Below are positions 1 to 11,893 of a stretch of 64,000 bases of DNA, piece after piece. The stretch spans positions 558,001 to 622,000 of the forward strand of contig NC_061461.1 of assembly GCF_022581195.2 (NCBI RefSeq), given 5' to 3'. The translations under genes were made by a program, and so were the position numbers. Source of the stretch: Helicoverpa zea. Lineage: Eukaryota > Arthropoda > Insecta > Lepidoptera > Noctuidae. The notes beneath the pieces are model-generated. The model was given only the letters and a program-made list of their open reading frames with translations, ran no database searches and was not told the origin of the DNA. Positions within the stretch are counted from its first letter, which is position 1. Each line of letters opens with the position of its first letter.

Positions 1-59
1 CCTATCTTTTCCAAGTCCACAAATACATAATATTGAATTATTTACATTCGTCGTAGTGA

Positions 60-135
60 GACGGCACTTTCTTCGGCGCCAGTCCGCTGTCCCGAGCTTA
101 TATAGGATGCTGCGCTTGCTCTCATCTTACTTTCA
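60..135 (+). promoter_or_regulatory. Core promoter of gene 1 (TATA box and initiator)
   Basis: A TATATA box lies at 99-104. About 30 bases downstream are TCA-type initiator-like sequences (TCATCT at 122, TCATTG at 133), which puts the likely start of transcription near 125-135. The downstream stretch leads into a 5'UTR exon with a strong splice donor, so the three signals support one another. Inferred from sequence only. Confidence 0.6.
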
Positions 136-198
136 TTGCACCCGCGCGGCCAGCCAGTGAAGTGACAAATGGTTTGATACAGTGCCGGCTTTTCTAAG
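130..198 (+). other. Gene 1 non-coding first exon (5'UTR)
   Basis: This short GC-richer stretch ends CTAAG|GTACGT at 198/199, a near-consensus donor. The matching acceptor is TTGTCTACAG at 580-589, directly before the ATG at 590. The 5'UTR intron is therefore about 391 bases and the start codon opens the next exon. The 5' edge is approximate, set from the TATA box. Confidence 0.5.
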
Positions 199-414
199 GT
201 ACGTCGTATTTTTTTATGAAATGTTAAAAGAAAACTTAGGAAATTTCATTTTAGTTGATTTTTAATTGATCATTCCAGTATTTTATAAGTTGTTGCAAGA
301 TTTTTTTTTTAATTAGTCCTGTTTTAAAACACTAATGGCATTAACCTAAGTGATAAAGGACACGCCTTACATTATATTACCCAAAACTGAACAGTGGAAA
401 CCTGGCCTTTAGCA

Positions 415-520
415 AAGTCCGACTCTGCAAAATTGACATGGCTTCGTGTGGTGGACAACGCTCATAGGGGCTATTGCCCAGCAGTTGGATCACCAAAAGG
501 CCTGAAGTTAATGTGGCCTG
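415..520 (+). repeat. Retroelement 3'-end remnant in gene 1 intron 1
   Basis: The phrase GGGGCTATTGCCCAGCAG (about 477-494) and its flanks resemble the 3' tail of a LINE that recurs in moth and butterfly genomes. The assignment rests on familiarity with the motif. No coding remnant or target duplication is visible. Confidence 0.3.
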
Positions 521-589
521 ACTTAAAACTAATTTGGAAGTACCTAGCTGTGATCCAGGCTTAGTTTTTATTCGTGTATTTGTCTACAG

Positions 590-2881
590 ATGCAGTGGCT
601 AGCGACGAGTCTCGTGCTCGCTGCGTTTGTATACGGTGGCGGTGGAGTTACTAAGTCTGGTACGTCTTTACCTGTAATCTGTAGACTATTAGATCAGGAA
701 GCTTGTGAGGAAGAGAACATGTTTGTAACTCCGTTGCAAAAACTACGGAACTTTGTGTCCCATTATGGAGTTCCTGTACGGTAGCGTCTGCAAAGGCGTG
801 AGCCAAAACAAGTTCTATTAATTAGGGTTATTAAATAGGTGTTCAGAAGTTTCAAGTATCCTTTTTTTTTACTTGTTTCGCTTACTATATAGCTATTCTC
901 TGAAACCAAAAATACTTTTATTTTGTACAACCACTACTGTTATCTATGACTTATTATCCTAAGCAGTAGAAGAAGGGATTTTTCTCTTACCAGTTGAAAG
1001 CCAACTTAATTCAAGACTTGTGTGTTTAAAGATGAAAAACCAATTCACGGAACCTAAACTGGCTTTAGGAGATTCATATAAATACATTCTTACTTATGTC
1101 TTCTATAGCACAAAGGACCTAAAACGATAAGACTTTCATTATTTTGTCTCCGCCCAACTACAGTTTTCCTTGATTTGTGTTCATAGTGCCGGAAATTGGT
1201 TACTATAAAACAATTACTTGGTCTGCAGAACACTGAGTACCAGCTCCCTTTCTCTAGCGATATTAGACTATTCAGAAGCAATTAAATGGAGAAAAGTCAC
1301 GATTCGTTCATTGTTATGCAACCGCTATGAGGTTGAGCGGAGCGAACTTTATTAGGTACTGGGTATTCGTATTGAGGTAGGAAGCATCTTGTTTGATGAA
1401 GAGTAAGTATCTCGTTTCTCAGTTCAGATAGATAGGTAAAGCTACGTTAAGCCTGTAGGTATCCAATGTCCATTAATCACATTTATTTAGAAAGCTCGTT
1501 AAAAGTTTAGTCCTGGTTGATGTTCGTAGATTTGATTTGAGGTCATATTACTATGCAGTGAGTCTGTAACTATTCAGTGGCATCTAGCCTGAAAATGAAT
1601 GCCTTTCATCAGGATTTAATGTATTGCCTTCGATAAATTAATGCGATTTTATTGCCTTACGTTTCCCGAGCCCGTCTTGTTGGTACTTATCTAAGAATAT
1701 GATAGGTGCAACAGAATGTTATGGTGTCAGTTTGTTCTATGGCAAAGATGTAGTTAGATGAACTTTCCAATGGAGAAGACAGTCATTAAAATTCGATCTT
1801 TCGCCCTCCGCTTACTGCGTATCTCAAGTCAACCAACATCTTTTGTATACAAAGAACATATAATACTTAGGTAATTACACAATAATGATGACATCAGCAT
1901 GATTTTGTGGATTTTCGTTTTGTATGTGATATGTTCGAAAGTGTTTTTGTTAAATTTCATTTCTCTTGTGTATGTACTTTCGCGATATATACCGGTTGTA
2001 AGCAAGTCACACTGCAATGCAACTTTCGCACGTAGACGGCGAACGTTCGTATTAAAATGAAAAGGGATAGCCGCTATGTAAAGGATATCTAACTCATTCA
2101 TTTTCCATTTGTTTGTGTGGTATTTGAAAGTGATAAATATGTTGCGATTTTTAACCAAAACCATTCCCTTACAGGAATAGAACAGTTTTGGACGGACGAC
2201 TACAAGATATTCGAACAAGTTTACGGTAAGACTTCAGACAAAGACATTTACGGGGAATCATTACCACCGAGCATCATTATCGGCACTGACCGAAAGAAAG
2301 AAGCGTCACAGAAGAATGAACGATACCTTCTGAACCTTGACGAAGATTCTGATGAACTAGATTCCTTCAGCTTCGGAGATAGGTACAACAATTTGTTAAG
2401 CAAACAGACTTTGAAACTCTATAACAAGAAGAAACCAGCTACATCATCAATCAACTTCGTAAGTTACTCAGATTTTAAGCCTATAAGCCAGAGCAATGAC
2501 CCAGAGACCTACAACTATTTAAAACATCTAGAAGAGCTAAATAACGAAGAAAAATACGCCTTTCCTGAAACTGTAGGGGGATTCAAGCCTTATCTCAGCT
2601 ACCTAGGACATAAGCCTGAAGAAACAGATGCTTATAAAAGTATCCAGGATATTTTAGATGCCCATGAAGCTAATAAGGCTAGCAGTTATAAGGATGAAGA
2701 AGATAGTAATATGAAGTATCTTACTTATGGGAAAAATAAAAGGAAGAAACCGCCCAGGGTTTACAATGATGTGTCTAAGCCTAGGTGCACTTCTGGCAGG
2801 TGTAGGAAGAGAGGGGCAGGGTATTATCGATCTAGAAGTAGGCCTCATGTTAGGGGCTTGAAAACAGTATTGCTCGTTTAA
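590..2881 (+). CDS. Gene 1: predicted secreted, charged Tyr-rich protein (two coding exons)
   Basis: The coding sequence is join(590..659, 2175..2881). The donor is CTG|GTACGT at 659/660 and the acceptor is CCCTTACAG at 2166-2174; the frame is kept through a split Gly codon. The product is about 258 residues. Residues 1-23 (MQWLATSLVLAAFVYGGGGV...) look like a signal peptide, so the protein should enter the secretory pathway. The mature part is hydrophilic, rich in Asp/Glu, Lys and Tyr, with several basic clusters (RKK, KKK, KRKK, CRKR). The C-terminal third holds a single pair of cysteines (C-x4-C) followed by an Arg/Ser/Tyr-rich tail. I do not recognise the family. The basic clusters are compatible with a processed precursor or an extracellular-matrix or cuticle-associated protein, but no conserved domain is visible. 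It has its own TATA promoter and polyadenylation signals and is convergent with gene 2. Confidence 0.75.
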
Positions 2882-3207
2882 TTAATATTTTGTTGTCATT
2901 GATTTAGTTTTCATTCTCATTGTCTAGATGTAATAATTTATCATTTTTGAGCTAAATTCCTTCTCTCGCAAGCTTTAAGACTATTCATTTTTGTAGGCAA
3001 GGTGATTATTTAATGCTCGTTTCACATACCACCATTATTGTAATTCCATGCTTGCATATTGTTTTTGAATTTTAGTTTGTAAGTTATTGTTGTTATAAGT
3101 TATGGTTATAGAAATAAGTGTTGAGTTTACTGAATCTATTGTTGTTTTGTTTTATACGTAAATAAGCAAGTATGACATTTAAGTTCTGTTAATTTTAGAC
3201 TAATTTA

Positions 3208-3272
3208 AATAAAATTATTTAAGTTCGTGTTCTCAAGGAATCGTTAATAAGTTATTTCTTTCACGAAATAAA
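3208..3272 (+). terminator. Polyadenylation signals of gene 1
   Basis: Two AATAAA hexamers, at 3208-3213 and 3267-3272, lie 327 and 386 bases after the gene 1 stop codon in AT-rich sequence. They are the natural candidates for the 3' end of the transcript. Confidence 0.5.
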
Positions 3273-3290
3273 AACACATTTTTAATTTAA

Positions 3291-4126
3291 CGTAATTTTA
3301 ATACTTACAAATTTAGTAATAACTTTACAATTACGTTGGGTAACAGTTTTCTTTCTAATTTCCAAATGAAAATTATCAGAAAACGTTACAAACTTACTGC
3401 ATTTTCACTCACATGCCTTAAAAAGACTTTCATAAATAAAGTACCAGTTGCCTTTACCAATACCAGTGGAGGCCATGCATAGATAATATAGTAAAAAGAA
3501 AATAAATAATGCATATAAAATTATCTCATAAATAAACAACAGCTACGCGTCCTCTGCCATTGCTTAAATAAAAGACAATTTCGAAAAAAGTATGAAATTG
3601 AAATTATGTAATTAAAATATGGAGTTCATGCAAAATCATTAACATTTGACAAATTATTTAACTTCTGTATTTATCACGAACGCTTAATTATGCAACTAGG
3701 AAGTTGGACATGAAAAAATCTTGTTCGTGACGTAAATTATTTTAATAAGCTTTTAACATATCCAAGACAAAATTTAAATTTTTTTTCTAGACATGCTTTT
3801 CATTTCTGGAGCATTATGTCCTTCAATCTTAGCATTTAGCTAGTTCCACCATTTTCAGGTACGACTTTGTTCATTATCTTACTTAAATCAGCAGGTAAAT
3901 AAATTGACGATGACACTTAAAACTGAGAAAGTGATTTGTTTTAAACGTTCACAGTGAGCCCAAGTTTACCTTTGTAAGTCAACACAGGATCACACATTTT
4001 TTTAAAAGAAATAGGTAGCTAGCGATGTAACGAACTATAAAAGAATAAGTTGGGCGCACTGTAAAGAGTGTTTTGAGATCTTACTCAGTTTCAACTGTCA
4101 TCATCAAAGAATGAACCTGTAGCCTA
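3291..4126. other. Intergenic DNA between convergent genes 1 and 2
   Basis: AT-rich sequence without an open frame or recognised repeat. It probably includes the 3'UTR of gene 2 on the minus strand. A minus-strand AATAAA (4132-4127) overlaps the gene 2 stop codon and is too close to be the functional signal. Confidence 0.5.
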
Positions 4127-4130
4127 TTTA

Positions 4131-7100
4131 TTAATAGATGAAGTTAGGGTTGGTATCGCTTTGCCTGCCATTGGCTACTGGATTGGTAAGGCTCCTGGTC
4201 TTTCGCTTGCTATCCTGAATGCTCTGCAGCAAGAATGGGGGGGGATTGTTCGGCCGCTGCTGTCTGCTGTCCAGCTCCCTGGTAAGTTCGTCCACGAAGT
4301 GTGGAGGATTTTGCCTTTCTTCGTAAAGACTGGATTGCGGCCTGTCTACGAACTGCCCACCCGTCTGCCTGGAAAAATACGGGGGTTAGTAAGGAGTTAT
4401 TTGGGAAACATGCTTGGTATCGTGGTCTGTTTATTATGTTCAGAGTTTATGCATTAGACCTTAAATTGAGCAAATTATTGTGGTAAATCTAAGCTGTAAC
4501 AACCAAAAAACAAATGAAGATACTCTGAGGAGACCTATGTCAGCTGTGCCTGACACCTTCACACATAAACCCAAGTTAAACACCATACCTATAAGAACAC
4601 CATACCTATAAATTTTCGGAACTTAGAACTTTGTCCTACCTACGTGAGAATAATCTCTAAACTCTGGCTTATCTACTAAAGAATGTAATCTTTCCGGTGA
4701 CACAAAGAGTGACTAATTTCACGGAACTGATATGATGTATCGTGACAAACTTAACACTAATAGCATTAATTACTATTTTGGAAATCAGTCGCAATTGTTT
4801 TTGTTTATATCATCCAAACATACGATATAGGTACTCTTCGAAATAATCCCGGATCTTACCAATATAAATAAAACGGTTTACGGATAGCAAATTTTCGACA
4901 TGGCCCCCATTGACTAAACATTTTTTCTGTTAGATAGTGAGATACATAACACGGGGTCACGAACTACTATATGACCACTACAATATATCAATGAATGATG
5001 ACAGTATGACTAATATTTGTTAGTTAAGGCTGACCTATATTTTTTTTAAGGAGAAAAATAGAACACACTGATAGCAATAGTGCAAAACACACATCTTACA
5101 AAAAGTTCGTCAGAAAATCATCGCCCGAGAGACCTAAAAAAATCAAACAGGTTATCTAGTTTTGTGGGACATGGTAATTAGTTCATAAGTTTACACTAAA
5201 TTTTTATAAACAAAAGGTCTGACGTGGATAGCCTTAGTGGAACCATACCTCCGAGCCTTTTTCCCAATCATGTTGAGGTCGGCTTCCAGTCTAACCGGAT
5301 TCAGCTGAGTACCAGTGCTTTACGAGAAGCGACTGCCTATCTGACCTCCTCAACCCAGTTACCCGGGCAACCCGATACCCCTTGGTTAGACTGGTGTCAG
5401 ACTTACTGGCTTCTGACTACCCGTAACGACTGCCAAGGATGTTCAATGACAGCCGGGACCTACAGTTTAACGTGCCATCCGAAACACAGTCAGTGGTGTC
5501 TAAGATATACTTAGAAAGTACATACAAACTTAGAACAGTTGCATTGGTACTTGCCTGTCCTGGGATCGAACCCGCGCCCTCATACTTGAGAGGTTGGTCC
5601 TTTACCCACTAGGCCACCACGACTTTTTTACCTTAGTGACCTTAGTGGAACCATACAATGACTAATAATAAAATAGGTCGTGTATACACGTACCGCTCAT
5701 GCCTGCCACTCTCGACGTCATCGTTGGAGGTGTACATGGAGTACCCCCGCCGGGACAGCTCCTCGTCCGGCGCGAGCGCAGGATTGTGGAACGCGTGGTT
5801 CTTGTCGTTGTCCATTTTTAGCTTCCTGGAAGTTATAATGTAAAATGTTAGCACATTTTTAAGTAACTGGGAAATGAATACACCATCTTTTTATGATCTA
5901 GCAGTGGTGGTATAAAAAAAAACTTTTTACAAAAAAATATAACCGACTTCCCAAAAACACTAAAAAGCAAAAAAAAAAAAATTTTAGGTGCATCGGCCTA
6001 GAAGTCGGTGTCTAATGGATGTCCCACAGTTAATTTTGCCACCGACTTCTAGGCCGATGCACCTAAACATTTTTTTTTTTGCTTTTTAGTGTTTTGGGAA
6101 GTCGGTTATATTTTTTTGTATTTTTTTTTTATTTTGAGCTTTTCAGTGAAACGAATAGGTCACTATCCACAGAACTGGAAAGTTCTCATTGATACGAAGA
6201 ATATAAGCCCATACACGAGGTAGTTTTCATTTTCAGTTATCGAGCTCCCTCGACCTTCTCTGGTCTCCATCATCAGGTCAGCTCCAAACCTTCACTGTTG
6301 CAAAGGTCTCGTCAATACGAATAATATAAGCCCAAACACGCGGTAGTTTACAGACTCAGATGTCGAGTTCCCTCGACCTTCTCTGGTCTCCATCATCAGG
6401 TCAGCTCCAAACCTTCACTGTTGAATAGTGCTATCAGGCATACATATGAGTGTCAAGGTTGAACCCTATGTATGCTTACAACTTTCGAAAGTTGCCCTCG
6501 ATTTCTCAGGGTTTCCATCATCAGATCCTGAACTAATGACTATGGGACCAACTGGCAGCTATTCCGCGTCGAACAAAAAAAGAATGACGTAAATCGGTCT
6601 ATAAACCTTGGAGTAATCGATGTACATACATAGAAAAAAAAAAACATACCGGCCGAATTGAAAACCTCATCCTTTTTGGGAAGTCGGTTAAAAATCAGTC
6701 GTACTTAGTAGTGAAGTTAAATATCAGAGACATAAGGGTGTTGAGCTGTATTCATCGTGTATGGTGCAAGTTTATAAAATCATCAATATCACTTGCCTAG
6801 CCTTTTTCCAAATACGAGTGCAACTGCTTGTGTGACCTCCTCAGCCCTGATACCCTTTGTGGGACTGGTTGGCCAACAGCAATGACTCACTTCTAAATCA
6901 AAATGCCTTCCAAAACACGCTCTTTACCTCTAAAAGACAGGAACCACAAGCAGGAGCAACTGAGCGGAGATAAGCTTTTGATCACCAAATTCTATTGATT
7001 GTATTAAAACTCCACTTCTCTTTATGGAATCTGACCCTTTAGGCTGGCAGTACAATGTCATCCTGAGTATACGTACTGTATCCGCATGCGTCCCGTGGCC

Positions 7101-7225
7101 TGCATCTCCGCGACCTTCTTGCGCAGGCTGCTGACCTGCGCGCACAGCACTATGGCTATGATGAGCAGCACCAGCCACGCGCCCGCGAACACGCTGGATA
7201 TTACTATGATCTGGGTTTCCGTGTC
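4131..7225 (-). CDS. Gene 2, 3' part: single-pass membrane protein, TM segment and cytoplasmic tail
   Basis: Three exons read in one continuous frame on the minus strand: 7225..7077 (149 nt), 5825..5694 (132 nt) and 4368..4131 (238 nt, ending in TAA). Every junction is good: acceptors CTTTCCCAG, AACTTCCAG and ATTTTTCCAG; donors A|GTACGT (7076) and GCG|GTACGT (5693). The first exon encodes a short Thr/Glu segment and about 22 hydrophobic residues (IIVISSVFAGAWLVLLIIAI...), then a basic stop-transfer stretch with RKK. The second has an Asn/Asp-rich juxtamembrane run with HAFHNPALAPDEELSRRGY. The third is Gln/Pro/Arg-rich and ends SDTNPNFIY. About 172 C-terminal residues are visible, 130-140 of them predicted cytoplasmic. 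The ectodomain and start codon are upstream and not securely found. I cannot name the family; a cadherin-like or other adhesion-receptor tail is only a guess. Introns hold a SINE (5249-5631) and a foldback element (5940-6690). Confidence 0.75.
5249..5631 (-). mobile_element. tRNA-derived SINE, near full length, with 17-bp target duplication
   Basis: On the minus strand the head reads as a tRNA-like Pol III promoter: A box TGGCCTAGTGG (5617-5607) and B box GGTTCGATCCC (5572-5562). A body of about 300 bases follows, shared with the copies at 27.2, 33.5, 35.2 and 63.8 kb. The direct repeat CCTTAGTGGAACCATAC flanks it at 5232-5248 and 5640-5656, the mark of LINE-driven retroposition. It lies in a gene 2 intron, with its duplication ending 37 bases from a splice donor. 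Confidence 0.85.
5940..6690. mobile_element. Palindromic foldback/MITE element with CCGACTTCCC ends
   Basis: The left part is a strong inverted repeat: AACCGACTTCCCAAAA with a long A-rich arm (5942 on) mirrors a T-rich arm ending TTTTGGGAAGTCGGTTAT (about 6110), around a core containing GGTGCATCGGCCTAGAAGTC and its complement. The same GGGAAGTCGGTTA end recurs at 6677-6689, suggesting the element runs from 5940 to 6690. The core motif is shared with the foldbacks at 45.2 and 47.6 kb. No coding capacity. Confidence 0.7.
6178..6423. repeat. Two tandem ~122-bp repeats inside the foldback element
   Basis: Two adjacent units (about 6180-6301 and 6302-6423) share CCCTCGACCTTCTCTGGTCT, CATCATCAGGTCAGCTCC and AACCTTCACTGTTG. 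Related sequence occurs in the right arms of the foldbacks at 45.4-45.6 and 47.8-48.0 kb. Confidence 0.7.
6795..6895 (-). mobile_element. Highly diverged SINE relic
   Basis: Scattered identity to the SINE 3' half (GCCTTTTTCC, TGACCTCCTCA, GATACCC, GACTGGT) in the same order as in the 5249-5631 copy. Old and weak. Confidence 0.35.
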
Positions 7226-9613
7226 CTGGGAAAGAGGAGGTTTACTTAAGAATCAAGACTTCCTGCCTTTATCCTAACCATCCTAACTAATTTCAATTTT
7301 ATAAAAACATTCCTGTCTTTATATTTGAGGTTGGCGCAGCATGTTTTCTCCTTCCAAAAGTCTATAACACCATGTCACAATAAGAACTTTCTTTTCATTC
7401 ACATCATCTTACATTCAATTGTTGCTTCAATTTTCTCCCTTAAGCTCCACCACATTTACCAAAACATTCTAGTTACAAATTCCTCATTAGGTCTCCACAC
7501 CACGGGTTGTACGTAGTTTGGGTCACAATGCTGCTATCAGTTTCTATTACAAAACACGAACTAATTTCACACAATTTCATTATTATTTATTAACACAACG
7601 AAACAAATTCCATAAATCTTACCATATTTCCTTAACAATTATCACACACACTATAAATAAACAAAAAAACTTGAAACGTTCGCAATATAAACACGCCAAC
7701 TAATTACTGAACAACTACTGACTGACAGCATCGAAATAAAATCGAGGGTAGATAATGTAAACTGGGTGAACGATTGTGCAGGTATTTGTGTTCGTAATTA
7801 CAGATAATTTGTCGTTGCGAAACAAACAGATATTATACCTTTTGTAAGCGGATTTGTATCAATCAACCTCCTATAACTGTTTGTTTTTTTCAACGCAAGA
7901 AATTCGTGGAAGGGAATTGACAAATATGGGATATCGGCATTAAGTTTTTTTTTTTATTACTTGTTGCGCCTGTGGTTTTATCCGTATCCTGAGGAAGCCA
8001 ATTTTCGCACATGGCAAATGGAAAAAGGCTTTACATTATTCAGATTTTTTTCATAAGTTTCGTCAAAACCCATTCAATAATTTCAGTGTGAAAGAGCAAC
8101 AATCATTCGTATACATATATATTGTAAGTGTGTGATTCTCACGTTCGTCATAAGATTATTTCAGTTTCAGTATACAAACACTTCGAACCTAGATAACACG
8201 TATATTTGTCACTAAGTCCCCTTCGATAAAGAATAGATATCTTTTATCGACTTGACATTTTACCATTTTATCTCAAAAATTATGAAATTCCCTTACTATT
8301 TGTATCGCGAATGATAGACTAGAGCGGTTAGTTTTTATTGTTAACAATAAAATATATTGTTTTATTAATTTATTCATACTTTATTAAAACACCTTTAACC
8401 ATTATCGATTAGATCTTAATCAGCCAAATGTTCCAAATTGCGTTGATGTTTCCAAGTAAATCGACTTCTTTGAACATAATCAATTAGTGAAAAACATAGT
8501 TACTCAAGCTATTGGCGAAATTAATGTCTTCACAATGATATTTTATACATATAATACACAACATGTTACTTAAAAAACCAGAAGAACGAATCAAATCTGA
8601 TATCTACAACATACATTACACCAAAGTGATTATAAATAACACAAAATAAACTGTATTGAAGGTATATATGTTTGTATATTGGTTGATAATGACACTGAAT
8701 CGAACAATGACTATAATGGGATGACTAATCCTGAAACAATCATTGTAGCCACTCGACATTTAATCAACGTGATTACTTTCTACGTTAGTGCAGCTTAATA
8801 AGGGATACCATTAAATCTAATCAAGGACACGCAAGTTTACTATACGTATGGATGCAGATGTTAACAATACTCGTAAAAGGAAAAGAGCACAAACAATCCT
8901 TGCCAATGTATTTTGCAAATTAGACGCTCAAATGTACGACTATACCTAATTATAATCGTACCATATAAGACGTGAACAGTCACCAACAACCTGATGAACG
9001 TAATGATAGATGGGTCTCCAGCCTCACAAAACAAAACATGAACATTTGAGCAGGATCAGTTATCCTTCTTTTTCTACGTTCTGCAATGATATGTCTAGTA
9101 ATCTCTGTAGTAATTCTCCACCTGTTATCTTTCACATCATCCACTCAGCAATTTTTGGTGACCTTTTACCCCTATGCTAAAGACAATTTGATCCTCATTA
9201 TCATAACGAAAACAAAGCACCCTAATATCACTTTTTCTAGAACGAAGATACTCGTAATTGTGACGTTACATTGAGCTGCTGAATCACAAATTCAGCTAAC
9301 TGAAATTGATAATTAAATGCAATAGGATCTGTGCACACCGCTCAGATATGAATAAAGTTATCAATTTCAACGCTGTCGACACAAACACTTCCAGAAAAGT
9401 TAGACCCATAAAACATAAAGTAAAACTTGTCTGAAAAATCTACGTACCATGTTTCAAGTAGTCTGTAAGCACATCGTTGAGCAGCGCTGCCTATGATGGC
9501 TGGATGCGCACTGACCGTTATCGCTTCATCGCTGATAACCGGCCATCCGACTTATCTACACTACACTCTGTTATAGAAGTTATTGTAAACATGCTCTCGT
9601 AGCCTCACAAGAA
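7226..9613. other. AT-rich intron or flank, no gene seen
   Basis: Presumably an intron of gene 2. I see no coding exon with matching splice phase and no strong repeat. Small frames here are AT-rich and unconvincing. A GC-richer patch at about 9445-9560 is discussed under rejected items. Confidence 0.4.
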
Positions 9614-11039
9614 TCTATACATATAATAAAATGATAGGAAAGTCAAAACTGTACATTGAATATTTTTTAAAAAGAATACTTGGGGGGTGATCTATTATCG
9701 ATTCTGAACCCAAATATATAGTTTTTAGAATTTTTGTCTGTTTGTCTGTTTGTCTGTTTGTCTGTATGTTTGGTCTCACTGAACTCGAAAAGTACTGCAT
9801 AGATTTAAATCAAATTTTGCATGAATATTACCTGGGAGCCTGTTCAACATATAGGATATATATTATCACGCTATCACCTACGGGGGATGAGCAATGAACG
9901 ATAATTTCTGTTAACGTTTCTGCAACAGCGGGTGCAATAATGACACATATTTGAATGTTGAACTTTGTAAGTTTATCGGCCTATTATCTATCTTTACATA
10001 AAAAAGAACGCTTTTATAAGTAACTTGAGCAAAAAACTGAATTTAAAGAAATGATATCCTAAAATTATAGATGAAGAAAATCATGCAGAAACAGATGTGC
10101 CATAAAACTGGTAGTAGGTAAAATATCAATGAAAACAGACTTCACTTTGTCATGGTATGTTCTTACTTTCAAGAAAAAAATATATGACAACTTGTGTATT
10201 TTGCTACTATAAAAACACTACAAGAAATATCAGCGCATCATCAGGGACATTTTTATAATTCTTTCACCATTAGAAAGCTACATTATCTGCGAGTAACATA
10301 GGGTATATTTTATCCCGGTGCGGGCAGTAGTTCCCATGGGAAGCGGTACCCACGTCCCGAAGAAATTATGAACTTCCCCACATTCTTAAAAAGTCTACAT
10401 ATGTTGTTCTGACATAATATAAGCTATACCTCTCATAAACATGAATATCCATTCATTTCATCCAATAACAAACATGCATCACACTGAAAGTGCTTTGTGA
10501 GTCTAAGATTTTATTATTATAAAAAAAACATTGTAATTAATATTCAAACATCCTTAAAAATAAGTTCCTGGTTTTAATATATTACATTATTTTGAATTCA
10601 CTTACATATAAATAGAAGGTCCTTATTAATATACTTTTTGAGTAATAAAGAATGTAGGCAAAATACGACCGAAAACATTGTGTCACTTCTAAAATTAACA
10701 TCAATGGGAATAACTACCTGTCACAATACGTCAACAAGATGTCAACAGAAGACAAGAGTTCGTTCGTTCTGAAAACGTACAAATTACGCGTCACAGGCCA
10801 GAGACATACTTGCTTTCAACTCCTGATCACAAATCATCGAGCTAAGAATTATATCACAAATACACCGTTTACAATTACGAACAGTCACAGTCAGACCCAC
10901 GGACTGAGTCTAAAAAAACATCTTTTATATAGCTACGTTTATATCATTTATATTATTCAGTTACTAAGACAGAATTACTATCAAACGTGTTTTTGCTAAA
11001 TGTTCTATTAGTTTTTGCAAACATACATTCCCAACTCTG

Positions 11040-11420
11040 ATCTCATGGAGGTGGCGCCCGGATCTCACCACTGTGCGGACTGTGCGACCTATCGTACCCG
11101 GCCCCGGTTTAAACCATGATCTGGAGCGAGAAGAAATGGGATGACAAAGAATGAGGCGGCGGAGCGACTGAAAATTCCCAACTCTCATTCCAGCCACTGC
11201 GGTAAGACACCACGAAAGCCGGATGTCGAGAGATGACTCCCGGCCACCGTAGGCGTGAGCGATTAGTTTTGAGTGGGTCATCGACCTTCCGGCTTCTGGG
11301 AGACCCGTTATTTCACGCGCCCCTCGAGGAGATTCAGCAAACCCCTGTGAGGCCCACTAGGGCCAAAGCCTGACACTCCCTCACACTGCTCAAACTGATG
11401 GCTGAGAATTACGTAACTTT
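11040..11420. repeat. GC-rich insert of unknown origin inside Helitron A
   Basis: This stretch is far more GC-rich than the rest of the element and includes GCGCCCCTCGAGGAGATTCA and GTGAGGCCCACTAGGGCC, phrases I associate with repetitive moth DNA. It recurs in copies B (about 53.89-54.27 kb) and C (about 56.2-56.58 kb). A 105-codon minus-strand frame crosses it but has no recognisable domain. Possibly captured sequence. Confidence 0.4.
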
Positions 11421-11893
11421 CCAGGATGCCATGCAACGTGTTTCAAATGCCCAGGCCTTTGGGAGCTTGGTAATCCTTTTCTCCACCTTAACTTGAGTTT
11501 TGTGGTACATGAACAAATTAGAATAGTAATGAATTAGGTCATCATCATCACGTATTTACCAACTCTTAATGTTCATCATGCACACCCGCTTCTCTAACTT
11601 TATTGAAGGATCACTAAAATTGTTTCAGTTAGTTTAACTACGCTACTATAGCCCGTTGTCAAACCTTTTAATATCAATTCTGTAGAAGTGTGAATATCGA
11701 ATGTGTAGTATATCGAATTTCCGTTTGTGCATTGCACAAAAACCATCGTTATGATTTTCGAGAAGTCAAAAGAGTCGGCTGGCTAAGAATTATATTCATC
11801 GTTGGTTAATTGAATACATTTTCAGAAACCACAATAGCAGTAGGAATCAAAGCGAATGATCGCTTCATAGAGCTCTGATTTTCTCGAGGCGAT

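Noticed and set aside
1829..2218. 129-codon minus-strand frame
   Set aside because: AT-rich, antisense to the intron and acceptor of gene 1, with no domain or splice evidence.
4161..4486. Plus-strand frames of 98 and 61 codons
   Set aside because: They are antisense shadows of the gene 2 terminal exon (4368-4131, minus strand), which has splice sites and a continuous frame with two other exons.
5555..5625. tRNA gene on the minus strand
   Set aside because: It is the tRNA-like head of a SINE with a target duplication at both element ends, not a stand-alone gene.
6930..7277. Frames on both strands around the gene 2 transmembrane exon
   Set aside because: The 82-codon minus frame is out of phase with the next exon and hits a stop there; the plus frame is its complement. 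The transmembrane frame alone joins through three exons.
9445..9566. GC-richer minus-strand patch with a GTACGTAG donor (possible 43-nt exon reading AALLNDVLTDYLKH)
   Set aside because: No frame that stays open ends in the phase needed by the gene 2 exon at 7225, and the acceptors are weak. No second exon bridges the phase.
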